DNA of 64,000 nucleotides from Perognathus longimembris pacificus (taxonomy: Eukaryota > Chordata > Mammalia > Rodentia > Heteromyidae): the NCBI RefSeq assembly GCF_023159225.1, contig NC_063166.1, positions 75,890,575 to 75,954,574 on the forward strand, in the 5' to 3' direction. The first letter of the stretch is position 1; each line of letters begins with the position of its first letter. The translations under genes and the position numbers were made by a program. Shown piece after piece: positions 45,190 to 57,763 of this stretch. Under the pieces are notes generated by a model that saw nothing but the letters and a program-made list of their open reading frames with translations, made no database searches and was not told the origin of the DNA.

Positions 45190-46420
45190 TTCCCAAACAT
45201 GTAAGCACTCTGCAAGATACATCATCATGTCTCCTATACAGATCTCGAGATAGTGAGATCTAATTGAGAAAAGAACTAAGTCAAGCGGTGTTTGTCTCTC
45301 TGTTCCATCTCTTCCTAACCATGACCTAGAGCAAGTTGTTAACTACATTAAGCTTCCATTTGACCTGTAAAGTGGGGAGCAGGGTAATCATCTATTTACA
45401 GGGGTGGAGATAATGTCCAGTCAGTGGCTGGCACATGAAGGGCCCTATGCATGTGTCATCTACCGCTCTTCACCTGAGGACTCAGTCACTGAGTGACTTG
45501 AGTCACCAGGACACCACTAAGGCAACAGGAGCAAAGAGATGAGCAGCTCTCACGAATAAGCCTAAGGCCAGCATCTGCTACCAGCTCATAGAATCCCATT
45601 GCCTGAATACGCACTTTAGCTTAATGTACAAGAAGAAAAATATAGTTAAGCAAGAATTTGCCATGAACAAAAATCAGACCCAAGTTATAATTTGGTTCAG
45701 AATATCAAAAGCTGTATTGATAATTCACATCCATGACCACTGGAAGTTTAATTTTCCAACCAAATGCCTTACAAGATCAACCTAAAGTGCGGAGGTACAG
45801 GCCTGTAATACCAGCACTTGGGAGAGAGAGAGGTAGGAGGGTAGCCTGGGCTACAACCATGAGACCCTATTCTAAGCAGATCAAAACACTTAACCTAGAA
45901 AGTTAAGGAATCCAGATTGGGCCTACCAGCTTTATCCCAGCTGCTACTAGGGCAAAGTGGCAGCCATTTCTGTTGCATCTGATGAATTTCTAGACCAAGC
46001 CTCTTACCTCAAAAGCCAGGACGCTCAATCTACAGCCCTAGGGGAGACAGGCTTGTTGCTCTGATAAAACACCAGATGACCTGTCCAGAATGAGATGGCA
46101 CTGTGAGATCAGATGACTCAAAATACTACTACTACTTTTTGAAGTATTCTCCTGGGCTTACTCAAAACACTGGCATTATTTCTGTGTGTAATTCAGCACT
46201 CACATGCATAATTCACTCGAATCTTAAAGAGTGACTGAGTTCTCTATTAGTAAGAAGACTGAGTTTATTCTTAGGATATGACAAAAAGCCAAAGGGACAC
46301 CACCCCTGATTTTTAAAGAAAATTTGCTACTTCAAATTAATATCCAAGTCATGAGAAAAAAAGAAAAGGAAAAATGTTATTGGACTTGGTTACATGATCT
46401 TAACAGTTCAGTATTGCTTT
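45190..46420. other. TTPAL-SERINC3 intergenic sequence
   Basis: 45320-45470 resembles a reverse MIR (CATTTGACCTGTAAAGTGGGG). 45785-45890 is B1-like (GTACAGGCCTGTAATACCAG). The rest is unassigned; no gene recognised. Confidence 0.45.
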
Positions 46421-46423
46421 GAT

Positions 46424-46633
46424 TTTTTTTTTTTTTTTTTGGCCAGTCCTGGGGCTTGGACTCAGGGCCTGAGCACTGTCCCTGGCTTCTTTTTTGCTCA
46501 AGGCTAGCACTCTGCCACTTGAGCCACAGCGCCACTTCTGGCCTTTTCTGTAAATGTGGTGCTGGGGAATCGAACCCAGGGCCTCATGTATACGAGGCAA
46601 GCACTCTTGCCACTAGGCCATATCCCCAGCCCC
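46424..46633 (-). repeat. IDL-Geo SINE
   Basis: Reverse dimer with target duplication TTGCTTTGATTTTT on both sides. Confidence 0.9.
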
Positions 46634-46649
46634 TTGCTTTGATTTTTGA

Positions 46650-47005
46650 ATTAGATAAAGCAAAACATTTTTGAAGTTCTGGAACTTTAAAGCTCTTAAT
46701 GTGGCTCCCCAACTGTGAAGAAATTAGCTTTGTGGTGGTTACAGGGCCACGCCCATCTACGCTTAACAGCCTTCGCAACTTGATTTCACATAGGAACTTG
46801 ACATAAACCGCTGGGGTAAAGAAAGCCCTGCTTCCCAACCTCACCCCTACCCCAACTGACACCATCCCGTGTTTGCTTAGTCACCTATAAACACCTCCAG
46901 TGCAGCTTCCACGAGATTTAAAGCATTTTCTTAAACTCTTTTTTAATCTTACTGAGAGTAACAGCTGTTGTCCAGATGCTTACAATGGGTTGAGCATTCT
47001 GTACA
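46650..47005. other. Unique intergenic sequence
   Basis: No repeat or gene recognised. Confidence 0.4.
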
Positions 47006-47009
47006 GCAG

Positions 47010-47456
47010 TTTTGTTTTTTGTCGATTGTGGGTCTTGAACTCAGGGCCTAGACACTGTCCTTGAGCTGCTTTGTGGTCAAGGCTAGTCCTCTATTGAGCC
47101 ACAGCACACTTCAGGTTTTTGAGTGGTTAACTGGAGATAACAGTCTCACAAGGACTTCTCTGCCCAGGCTGACTTCAAACTGTGATCCTCAGAGCTCAGC
47201 CTCCTGAGTAGCTAGGATTACAGGCATGGGCCACCAGCACCCAGCTTTAGTCTTATTTTTATTTTTGCCAGTCCTGGGTCTTGAACTTAGGGCCCGAGCA
47301 CTGTCCCTGGCTTCTTTTTTGCTCAAGGCTAGCAATCTGCCACTTGAGCCACAGTGCACTTCTGGTCATTTTCTATATATGTGGTGCTGAGGAATCAAAC
47401 CCAGGGCTTCATGTATACAAGGCAAACACTCTTGCCACTAGGCCATATTCCCAGCC
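47010..47456 (-). repeat. 7SL-like/Geo SINE followed by IDL-Geo SINE
   Basis: 47010-47246 is a reverse 7SL/Geo and 47255-47456 a reverse IDL-Geo, same orientation and almost adjacent, as at 19.3-19.8 kb and 35.0-35.5 kb. Confidence 0.75.
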
Positions 47457-47459
47457 TAG

Positions 47460-48610
47460 CAATCTTATGAACAATACTGAGGCTCAAAGACAGCCATTTC
47501 CCTGAGAAGTACAGTACTCAGTATGTATTAGCAAGTATATATCAGCTGGTCAGCTTGATATCTAGAAGAGGTCAAAGCTAGGATGTAAACCCCAAAGGCC
47601 TGACAATCAAACCCATGAACCATCCTTAAGGTACCTCCTCAACCCTTGCGATGAAATCTGCTTCCCACCTACATAAATGGATATCACCTGCCCAAATAAT
47701 TAAACCAGACTGCTCAGGAATCAAATCTACGTCCCCCTCAGAGCTAATTCTAACTACCAGGATGAGTCTTGGCTGCCGGTTTCTTTGTATATCCCATATG
47801 GATTGCCCATAATCATCTCTTCTACATGTTAGCCAAAGTGACAGATGGCATCATTGTCCAGGATACTCTGAATATGCTTTCTGCTGTCCTCAACATCAAT
47901 CAGGCTCAAACCTAGGTATGGGGGTGGCGCACATAGCTCTCTACATCTCAATGTCCTTGTCCTTCTCCCTTTCCAGAACACTTTCCCTGAGCTTGCCCAT
48001 CTGCAGTGTCACCCACCTGCCCCATGACTGGCCAGCTGACTCCTAAATCCCCAGGGACATACTCTCCCCGAAGTCCTTCACCTTTCAAAGTTGCACTAAA
48101 TAAAATCCCAAGATCATAGCACTAATTCACCCAACGCATTTTCACTCTTTTCAGAATTCAAGATGGAAAAGCAGGTGTGTCTGTCAGGTTTCAAGTTGCA
48201 ACCCAGAACCGACAAGGCCTGGTGTCAGAACAGACACCCATTAAATCTTTGCTGAGAACAAGTATTTTATTCTCTCCTGGTAGGCTGCCTTTTGGAAACG
48301 TTTTGTTAAAAGTGGTCCTGGGAACTGAATTCAGGGTTTTGTGCTTGCCAGGCAAGTGCTCTTCCATTTAAGCCACACTCCCAGCCTGGGAATGTTTTTT
48401 TACAGTGCCTTAATTGTCTCTCATCTACAAAAGTCTTACCTGGTTAAAAAAAATACTCAGGACAGTTTCTGGATGAACTTAAAATTAAGTCCTGGCTCAC
48501 TAGGCAGACTGTAAATTCTGAAAGAATAGGAGCATCCTGACTAAATGCTAGATAAACCTGTGACTCTCCAAAAACAACATGGTTGCTGCTCACATGTTCA
48601 GGAAGGTTAA
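47460..48610. other. TTPAL-SERINC3 intergenic sequence
   Basis: 47960-48110 has an L2-like look (TTTCCAGAACACTTTCCCTG). 48310-48385 is a reverse ID-like monomer. The rest is unassigned. Confidence 0.35.
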
Positions 48611-48611
48611 G

Positions 48612-48730
48612 GAGTGCGGCACGGTGATGCACATCATAGGACTAGCACCCAAGATGTTCAAGGAGGATCTAGAGGCTCAGACCAGCATGTGTTACACAGA
48701 GACACACTGTCTCAAAAAGGAAAAAAAAAA
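48612..48730 (+). repeat. Diverged B1-like SINE
   Basis: GGCACGGTGATGCACATCAT ... ACTGTCTCAAAAAGG plus a poly(A) run; abuts the inferred SERINC3 3' end. Confidence 0.45.
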
Positions 48731-48734
48731 GCTT

Positions 48735-49511
48735 AATATCTAGTTTAATCAAATACCTTTATAGTGCAAATATAATAAATTGACATGCATTTTACTTTTA
48801 CATACTCATAACAAGATCATTACAGAAACATAGCAATGTTTTCCCAAGTGAGTCTTTGCTTTCATCAAACCTACAAAGCATATTGAAATGAATTTATCTA
48901 ATAAAGCCATGGACTTTTATCAAGCAGCATCAATGCCACAGTATTAAAAAAGTAAAGAAATTCAAGATGTGGAAGTAGTAGCCTTATCAGCAACCCCTCT
49001 TTTGGGGAAGGACTACATACATAATCCTCACCCCAAAACTAAGATATGTGAGACCTCTGAAGAGCTTACACTAAAGAGTAAAAGACCTTCACAGAGGAAA
49101 ATGTCATAGTAATGTATTTTTTTCTGCCTTTTAAGGAGAATGCAATAGAAATATATTAAAGATAGCCTCAAATATCCAACATTCTTATATCTTATACTTA
49201 AATCAAAGCTGTATTAACCTACAGGTCTTTATAAAGAACTCTCTTCACAGCACAGCTGTAATTCTCTTTAAAACACAAAAATGTTCCCTTTGTGCTATAT
49301 CCTTCCAAGTAAACAAAATATACATTGAAATGAAAAGCTCAGATTTTGCATCAAGCATTATTCACTCTTGCCTTTTGATATAAATCTGCATATAATCAAA
49401 TTTGCAAAGGCATTCACTTAATAGTTTAGTTGAAGCAAACTAAAAAGAGATACGAGTTTTCAGCAAAGGAGACCTTTATGAACTTCAGCAAAGTCCTTGG
49501 CATTGCAAAGT
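48735..49511 (-). other. SERINC3: SERINC3 3' UTR (inferred extent)
   Basis: About 0.78 kb of AT-rich unique sequence follows the stop on the - strand, free of lineage SINEs. It ends at an ATTAAA. A SINE-like element (about 48612-48730) abuts the inferred end. A longer form ending at the AATAAA-type signal read from 48271-48266 cannot be excluded. Confidence 0.55.
48744..48749 (-). terminator. SERINC3: Candidate polyadenylation signal ATTAAA of SERINC3
   Basis: This is the common variant hexamer on the - strand. I saw no AATAAA on that strand between here and the stop codon. Confidence 0.45.
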
Positions 49512-49650
49512 TTAGCTGAAGTCCCGACCAGTAAAAATCAGTGGAGCCACAAGGGACCAGACATAGAGGAAGAGGCACACCCAACTGGAAACCATCTTGA
49601 CCCACACAGCTGGCCACGTGCTGGTCATCCTCTCGAAGTTGGCATCAGGG
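49512..49650 (-). CDS. SERINC3: SERINC3 exon 10 (last coding exon)
   Basis: The acceptor is TTTTTTAG before C. 45 codons are followed by the TAA at 49514-49512. It encodes the final helix ([17 protein letters not shown]) and ends GRDFS. Confidence 0.96.
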
Positions 49651-51422
49651 CTAAAAAAAAAAAAGGAGTTATGTGAAAAGCCTAGTGTTGACATCCTACA
49701 GCTCCCTGGCCAAGGCTGAGAATTTCCCCAGTCCCACTTGGTTGGCACTAATTTAGGAGAGTTTGGGTTGGGGCTTTAGAAACCATTATTTTTAGGTCTT
49801 GTAAGCAGAGTTATCCCCCTCTCAATGGCATTTTTCTTCTTGCCTGGCACAGAAGATCCAGAGTCCTTTGGGCAAGGTTGAGATCATGCAGCTACTCTAA
49901 TTACTGGCAAAGACTAGAGTGAAATGGCCTTCCTGTAACGTTCCTTTCCAGGTACACTACTGTGACCAAAGTACTATGATATGGCCAGATCTAGCTAGGC
50001 ACAGAAAAATACTTGGGAACAAAGATGGGGGAAGTCTACCTGAGGTTATGATGATTCTCTCAAAACACTCAAGTCTGGAAGAGCTACCAATAATCTGCAC
50101 TGCAAAGCATCCTAACTGGGTGTGCAACAGTAGGAAAAAAAAGCTGAGAAAGTATTTCAAGCTGGCTGAGAAACATGGGCCTATAATCCCTACAATTTGG
50201 GAGACTGAGGCAGAAGGAGTATGAGTTCAAAAGGATGCCTGGATCATATGGTGAGACCTTACATAAACAGGAACAATGGATTCAGCTTCATTAAGGGGTC
50301 CTGCAGGGGTTCAGTTTCTCCTACCTGTACCAGTTGGTCATGGCCATCATGATATACAAGGAAGCAAAGCAGAGCATCAAGTGGAAAAAGGAGTAGTTGT
50401 ACTGTACTCCCTCTTTCTCATTGTCCACAGCCCGCCGAGGCTGTCCATCTTCTTCATCACCAGCTCCATTGGCCGTATCACCAAGAATCACGCTGTCGCT
50501 CCCTGAGAGGGTCAGTTTGTTTACTTGGCTGTTGCTGGAAGAACGGAAGCTAGAAAATGACCCCAAAGAGGACAGATTAGCAAAGGACCTTTTGGATAAG
50601 AGTTTTCGCTGCCTCTGACCCAGTTATGTGTGGGATGCTCTTAACATCAAAGGCCTTCCAAAGATCCTGCTTAAAGTTCTGACCTGTTGCCGGTTATTAC
50701 AAGACCGTCAGTGCTTACATCAGCTACTACTACTTGATGGCTCAATTCCCAAAGAATACTACGCCCTGTGGTGTCTGGTAGTGACTTGACAAATAGCTCT
50801 TTTACATGGAACGCACCACCCACTACCCTCTTCCCAGATCATGCCACTTCTCTGATTCATTGCCATGTCCTTGGGAAGCTTTCCCCAGCACTGTCCTGCT
50901 CCCTGGGTGAGAAGCCTCCTCCCACTTCCCCCAGCTCCCTGGGATCCTGTCTCAGCACTTGTCATTCCTGCCCAGCTTGCTATGAAGGAAGTCCTTCACA
51001 ATAGCCATAATGTCACCTCTGCTAGTCTAGCACTGCTCACAACAAACAAGCCTGAGTTCAAGAACAACTGAATGAAAAAGACACATGAATAAGGGACTCC
51101 AAACTACAGGAACACAGAATGTTCTCATATTGATAAAAACACACCAATTTACCTGACCTTTTTTTGCTCGCTGGCTAGTGCTCTAACCAATGAAGACATG
51201 CCTCCCCCTCCCCAAACAGCAATTAAGAAAAAAAGAGGGTCTGGGAATATGGCCTAGTGGTAAAGTGCTTGCCTAGCATGCATGAAGCCCTGGGTTAGAT
51301 TCCACAGCTCCACAATATATAGAAAAAGCCAGAAGAGGTGTTGTGGCTCAAGTGGTGGTGTGCTAGCCTTGAGCAAAAAGAAGCCAGAGACAGTAGTGCC
51401 CAGGCCCTGAGTTTAAGCTCGG

Positions 51423-51509
<87 letters not shown>

Positions 51510-54500
51510 GAGCACGTGCTAATATCACACTTAATGGTTTTGAAAGACTATAGTTTCTCCTCTAAGAACAGGAAACAAGACAAGAATCTCACAGTCAACT
51601 TTTCTTCCCAATACAGTGCTAAGAGTTCTAGCCACAGTGATTACATCAGAATTTTAAGCCTGTGTTGTGCTTTCTAGATACAGGCCTAAACTAACGAGCT
51701 ATACTCCTGGTACGAAAATGTCTTAAAATTGATTGTGGTAAGGATTATATATCCTTGTGAATTTACTGAAAAAAAAATTACTAAACCATAGACACTTTAG
51801 AAGGATGAATTTTATGGCATGTGAATAAAAATTAAACACTAAATTAAAACAATAGGCCCAAAAGGGAAACACAGTCATAGGTAATTCAGACACAATAAAT
51901 ATACCTGTATTCTAATAAAATTTTATTTACAAAGAAAGACAGACAGTCCAAAGGCTATAGTCTTTTAATTCTTTCTTTCTTTATTTTTTGCCAGTCCTGA
52001 GTGCTGTACCTGAGCCTCTTTATGCGCAAGGCTAGCTAGCGTTCTACCACTTGAGGCACAGAACTTCTGGCTTTTTCTGAGCAGTTTATTGGAGACAGAG
52101 TCTCACGGACTTTCCTGCCCGGGCTGGCTTTGAACTATGATCCTCAGATCTCAACCTCCTGAGTAGCTAGGATTACAGGCGTAAATCACCCATTCCCAGC
52201 TTAGTGTTTCAATTCTTATTTTAAGCAATCCTAAAAAAAAAAAAAATTAAGAGAATCTATCTATCTATAAAAGGCTACCTAACTTATAATGACCAATCTA
52301 TATTTTAGACATGTATATGCATTTACATTGTTCCTAATTTTTATGTATCAATGATATAAGTAAAATTACACTCATCTATACATTATATAGTATAATGCGT
52401 ATATATATATATGTATAAAGTATAGTACTATATCTATATACTACTAACAAAGGGAAAAGCCTGAAATACTATATAGCAAAAGTACTATGTACTTCATGGG
52501 AAAAATAATTTTGCAGGGAATGATACCTTCATTTTCTATTTATTAAATATCTTTTCTAATTTTATCAACTTATATAAATGAATTTGTTCTTTGCCATCTC
52601 AAGTACTTCATATTAAAGTAATTCATGCTACTGTACAAAAAAGTATCAGTGAAGTACCTGAAAGAATGGGTACAAGTAAGTTATACCTGGGGTTTTGTTT
52701 AACTATGGAACTTTTGGGGGGGGCAGTACTGGGGTTTGAACACAAAGCCTTGTGATAGCCAGGCAGGCGCTTTATTACCAGAACAACGTTACCAACCCGG
52801 CTTCAGGTTTCTTTCCAATAGTTTATATCCTGGTCAACCTGGACTTTAATCCTTCTACATACACTTCTCTTTCTAGCTGGAATGACAGGAGCACCCCCAC
52901 CACAATCAGCTTTACTGACTGAGATGGGGGAGGGGCAGATGTCTCATTAACTTTTGGCCTCCTCTAACTTCAAACCAATTCTCCCAATCTCCACCTCTTG
53001 AGTACCTGGGATTTCAGAGTACCTCCAGCCCTAAAATTGCTAGTGCACCGTTATTAGTAACTTTTATGAGAAGTGCACAAAGCACTGTTTTCACTTACCT
53101 AGAATACACGAGACAGAAGAAGAGGACTAACAGCCCCCCAACCCCATTTGCATCAATGGAGTGGCTATCTGTTGATGGGGGAGCAACGGTGGGGGCAGCA
53201 GTGGTTGCATTTACAGACTTCAGGGTCGGAGCAGCTATGTTTGTAATGATGCTCAGCAGGGCCGGGTTGCAGGAACGATCTAAAAACAAAAGCTTTCTAC
53301 TATTATTTTCTTGCCAACAAAGAATCTGAGGATAGTCTATACCATTCAGTCATAATGTGAAACATGAGAATTCTACATAAGAGAACTGAAAACTCAGCAA
53401 TCAGGAATGAGTTTATGATGCAACTGGCAATTTAGTTCTAGAAAAAGAAAAAAATCGTATTTGTCCAATTTCACCTGTGTCCATCACAACTTCACTGGTT
53501 ATATACTTTAACAGGCAAATCGTTTTGTAGTGTTGTGCCCAAGTTTTGCACACAACAGTTACTCCTAGTTTTAACATATTTTATTTATTTATTTTTTTTT
53601 TGGCCAGTCCTGGGCCTTGGACTCAGGGCCTGAGCACTGTCCCTGGCTTCTTCCCGCTCAAGGCTAGCACTCTGCCACCTGAGCCACAGCACCCCTTCTG
53701 GCCGTTTTCCATATATGTGGTGCTGGGGAATCGAACCCAGGGCTTCATGTATATAAGGCAGGTGCTCTTGCCACTAGGCCATATTCCCAACCCCTAACAT
53801 ATTTTATTTTTTAAAATTTTTAATTGTTATTATGATAATGGTGATGTACAGGGGATTACAGTTACATAAATCAGGTAAAAAGTACATTTTTCTTTGGATG
53901 ATGTCACCCCCTCCCTTGCTATCTCCCAGTTTTCCCCTCCCATTCCCACCCATAAGTTGTATAGTTCATTTTCACAGTGTTCAGTGACAGTTTAAACGTA
54001 TTTTATATAATAAAAATTAATTATCGTTTGGGTGGAGGGGCTCCTGCAAAACCTGTTTCAACTTTAAAAGGAGTTCACAGGATATCCTACTGAGAAATGA
54101 ACCTCTAGGCTGGGCAACTGTGGGTCATGACTGTAATCCTAGCTACTCAGGAGGCTGACATCTGAGGATTGTGGTTCAAAGTCCAGCTAGAACAGGAAAT
54201 TCCACAAGACTCTTATCACTAAGTAACCATAAAAAAGCCAGAAGTAGAGCTGTGGCTTAAGTGGAAGAACACTAGCCTTGAGCACAAAAGCCCAGGCCCT
54301 GAGTTCAAGCCCAGACCAATGCCAGGGAAAAAAAGAAAAAAGAAAAAATATCCTCTATACATCATCCTTATTATAATAACAATAATTTTTTTTTTTTTTT
54401 TGGCCAGTCCTGGGCCTTGGACTCAGGGCCTGAGCACTGTCCCTGGCTTCCTTTTTGCTCAAGGCTAGCACTCTGCCACTTGAGCCACAGCGCCACTTCT

Positions 54501-57500
54501 GGCCGTTTTCTGTATATGTGGTGCTGGGGAATCGAACCCAGGGCCTCATGTATACAAGGCAAGCTCTCTCGCCACTAGGCCATATCCCCAGCCCCAACAA
54601 TAAAATTTTTAAACAAAATAAAGTATGTTAAAAGAAAAATGTTCTCCTGCTGTTCCTGCTAGCGCTTCAGCCCAAAAGTAAACTTAAGCCAATTATAACA
54701 AAGGATCAAAATAAGGATGCCCAGCCTAAAGCTTGTATCTAGTAGGAATAGTCCAGGTAACATAAGTCTGAGACGGGGCTGGGAATATGGCCTAGTGGCA
54801 AAAGTGCTTGCCTCATATACATGAAGGCCTAGGTTCGATTCCTCAGCACCACACATATAGAAAATGGCCAGAAGTGGCGCTGTGGCTCAAGTGTCAGAGT
54901 GCTAGCCTTGAGCAAAAGGAAGCCAGAGGCAGTGCTCAGGCCCTGAGTTCAAGGCCCAGGACTGGCAAAAAAAAAAAAAAAAAAAAGTCTCGAGACTACT
55001 GAAAGGATTGCAGACTACTGAAAGGGTTATGGATAGAAGTAGGGAATAAAATGTAAGAGAACATGTGAAAACCTATGGTGAACCACTGGTACACTGATGT
55101 GTTTGACATTATCTCCAGAAATGTTAAACTAGACTTAGCTCTAGTTTTTCTTTTTGTTTTTTGGCCAGTCCTAGCCTTGGACTCAGGGCCTGAGCAATGT
55201 CCCTAGCCTCTTTTTGCTCAAGGTTAGCACTCTGCCACTTGAGCCACAGCGCCACTTCTGGCCTTTTCTATATATGTGGTGCTGGGGAATCGAACCCAGG
55301 GCTTCATGTATACGACGAGGCAAGCACTCTTGCCACTAGGCCATATTCCCAGCCCTAGCTCAAGTTTTTGTACCCACCAAAGAAATACTTTCCTGCTTTC
55401 CTCACTGAGTTATTGACAGTCCCTTACCAGGTTCATTGGTCATGGCTGACCACGTGAGGTAGATAGTGTAGAGAGTGATGATAGAAGACTGAAGAAGGCC
55501 AGAACGTGGTTGGTGTTCCTGTGGAATTAAAAGGAAAATTAAACCATATGTATTGTTCTAAAAGCCTATGTACTTTTTGGGACTCACTGAACCATTAAGT
55601 AACTTGAGACCTTTCTGATTCTCCACATTGAAAGATGGTAAGTAACTAGTCCTTCAGTAAGAGTTAGCTTACAAAAGAATTAACAAAATATTTACTGCTG
55701 GTTCTCAAAGCATATTGTAATCCTTAAAGTTCTCTATCACAATGGCTTTGGTTTTCTAACCTCTTTGTGTAACAGGAATAATCTACACTCAACTCCATCA
55801 CTAAAAGGCTAGATGAGATGACTGATCAATTCCTTGAGACTTGAGTTTTCTGAGCCAGAATCTCACTACACTTCCCAGGCTGGCCTTAAAGGGATTCTCA
55901 CACTTCAGTCTTGTAAGTTCCTTGGACTCACTTTCAAGCTAGTTTCTTTTCAAAGGAAAAGTGATGTGTGGATATTATTTTTCTATCTAACACTCACTGA
56001 ATTTTTTATTATATTGTATTTTGGGGGTGACAGGGCAGTGAGGGAGGAATCCGGGGTATCAAATTCAGGGATATATGTATGTTAGACATGCATGACACCA
56101 CTGAGGTACACTCCAAACCTGTAATGAGATCTGAGGATCACAGTTCAAAGCCTGTCCAGGTTGGAAAGTCCGTGAGACTCTCATCTCCAATTAACCACCA
56201 GAAAACAAGAAGTAGAGCTGTGGCTCAAAAGTAGAAGAATGCTAGCCTTGAGCAGAGAGCTCAAGGACAGTGCCTAGGTCCTTAGTTCAAGTCCCATTTA
56301 AAAAAAAAAATCGGAAAGGGGGGGTGGCTGAGAATGTGGCTTAGTGGTAGAATGCTTGCCTAGAATACATGAAGCCTTGGGTTCGATTCCTCAGTATCAC
56401 ATAAACAGAAAAGACCCGAAGTGGTGCTATGGCTCAAGTGGTAGAATGCTAGCCTTGAGCTTTTAAGAAAGCTCAGGGATAATGCCCAGGCCCTGAGTTC
56501 AGGCCCCAGGACTGGCAGAAAAAAAATAAACAAAAAACAGAGTATGCATTTTGTTAATATTAAAATCAATTATTCTTTCTAGTTTAATTGCCCTAAAAAT
56601 TATTAGCTAACAACTCCTGAAAATCATTCCCAGGACTTAAATACTTTTAAAAGAACTAAAATTTCTCAAGCCATCAAGATTATTAATAACACAGAAAAAA
56701 AACAGTAAATTCTTACTAGATTTAATAATTATGAAGGGGCTGGGAATATGGCCTAGTGGCAAGAGTGCTTGCCTCCTATACGTGAAGCCCTGGGTTTGAT
56801 TCTCCAGCACCACATATATAGAAAATGGCCAGAAGTGGTGCTATTGCTCAAGTGGCAAAGTGCTAGCCTTGAACAAAAAAAAGAAGCCAGGGACAGTGCT
56901 CATGCCCTGAGTCTAAGCTCCAGGACTGCCCCCCCCCAACAATAATAATGAAAATGTTATAACATAGAAAAATGAATTTAGGTGGGGAAAACTCAAATAT
57001 AAATTCACTAAGTTACATAGATTCTAAGGTTAGCATTAACTAAAAACCTTTCACATAAGGAACAAACAGAAAACAACCATACCTGAACTGTTGGGAGAAT
57101 GGATATAATGGAAACCACAACGCAAAGAATCAAGTTAATACTGATGAACCATTTGTTTTCTGTGCAGCCATCTGGCTTGGTGTAGAAGTTGTAGAGCAGC
57201 CCAACAAAGATGATTGCCAGGATATAAAATAAGCTTGTAACTGAGAGTAAAGCTAGAAAAAGAGAGACCAATTAGAGTGACCACAATTCTACTAAGTTCT
57301 ACAATGAAGTCCAATTGTCTTCTATACTACACAAAAGGTACTCTTAACAGCAACTAATAATTTGTAGCAAGATTCAAAAGTCCCAAGATTCAAGTTTCAT
57401 ACTGTGTTAAACTGACTCAATGTTAAATCCCAAAACTCACCAAGAAAATGAGTTCACTATCTAGATTACCCAACTTGATTTTGTGGGTTGGATGACCAAT

Positions 57501-57710
57501 CTTCAAATCATTAAGGACTTCTCAGTTGTGTGATTCTGATTGTTTGGGGGACAGGGTTTTGACAGGTAGGTCAGGCTGGCTTGGAACTCACTATGTAACA
57601 GAGGTTTATGGCTTAAACTGATCCTCCAGCCTCCAAAGTGTTGGAATTTACAAACATGCATCACATCTGGCCCAAAATGGTTTTTTAAATCTTAAATTTA
57701 AATGAAAAGA

Positions 57711-57763
<53 letters not shown>

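Larger units (their letters stand above)
50550..53098 (-). other. SERINC3: SERINC3 intron 8
   Basis: Holds an L2-like piece (about 50790-50990), an IDL-Geo with a long (GA)n tail, a reverse 7SL/Geo SINE, about 500 bases of AT-rich unique sequence (52.2-52.7 kb) and an old reverse ID/B1-like stretch (about 52722-53030). Confidence 0.55.
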
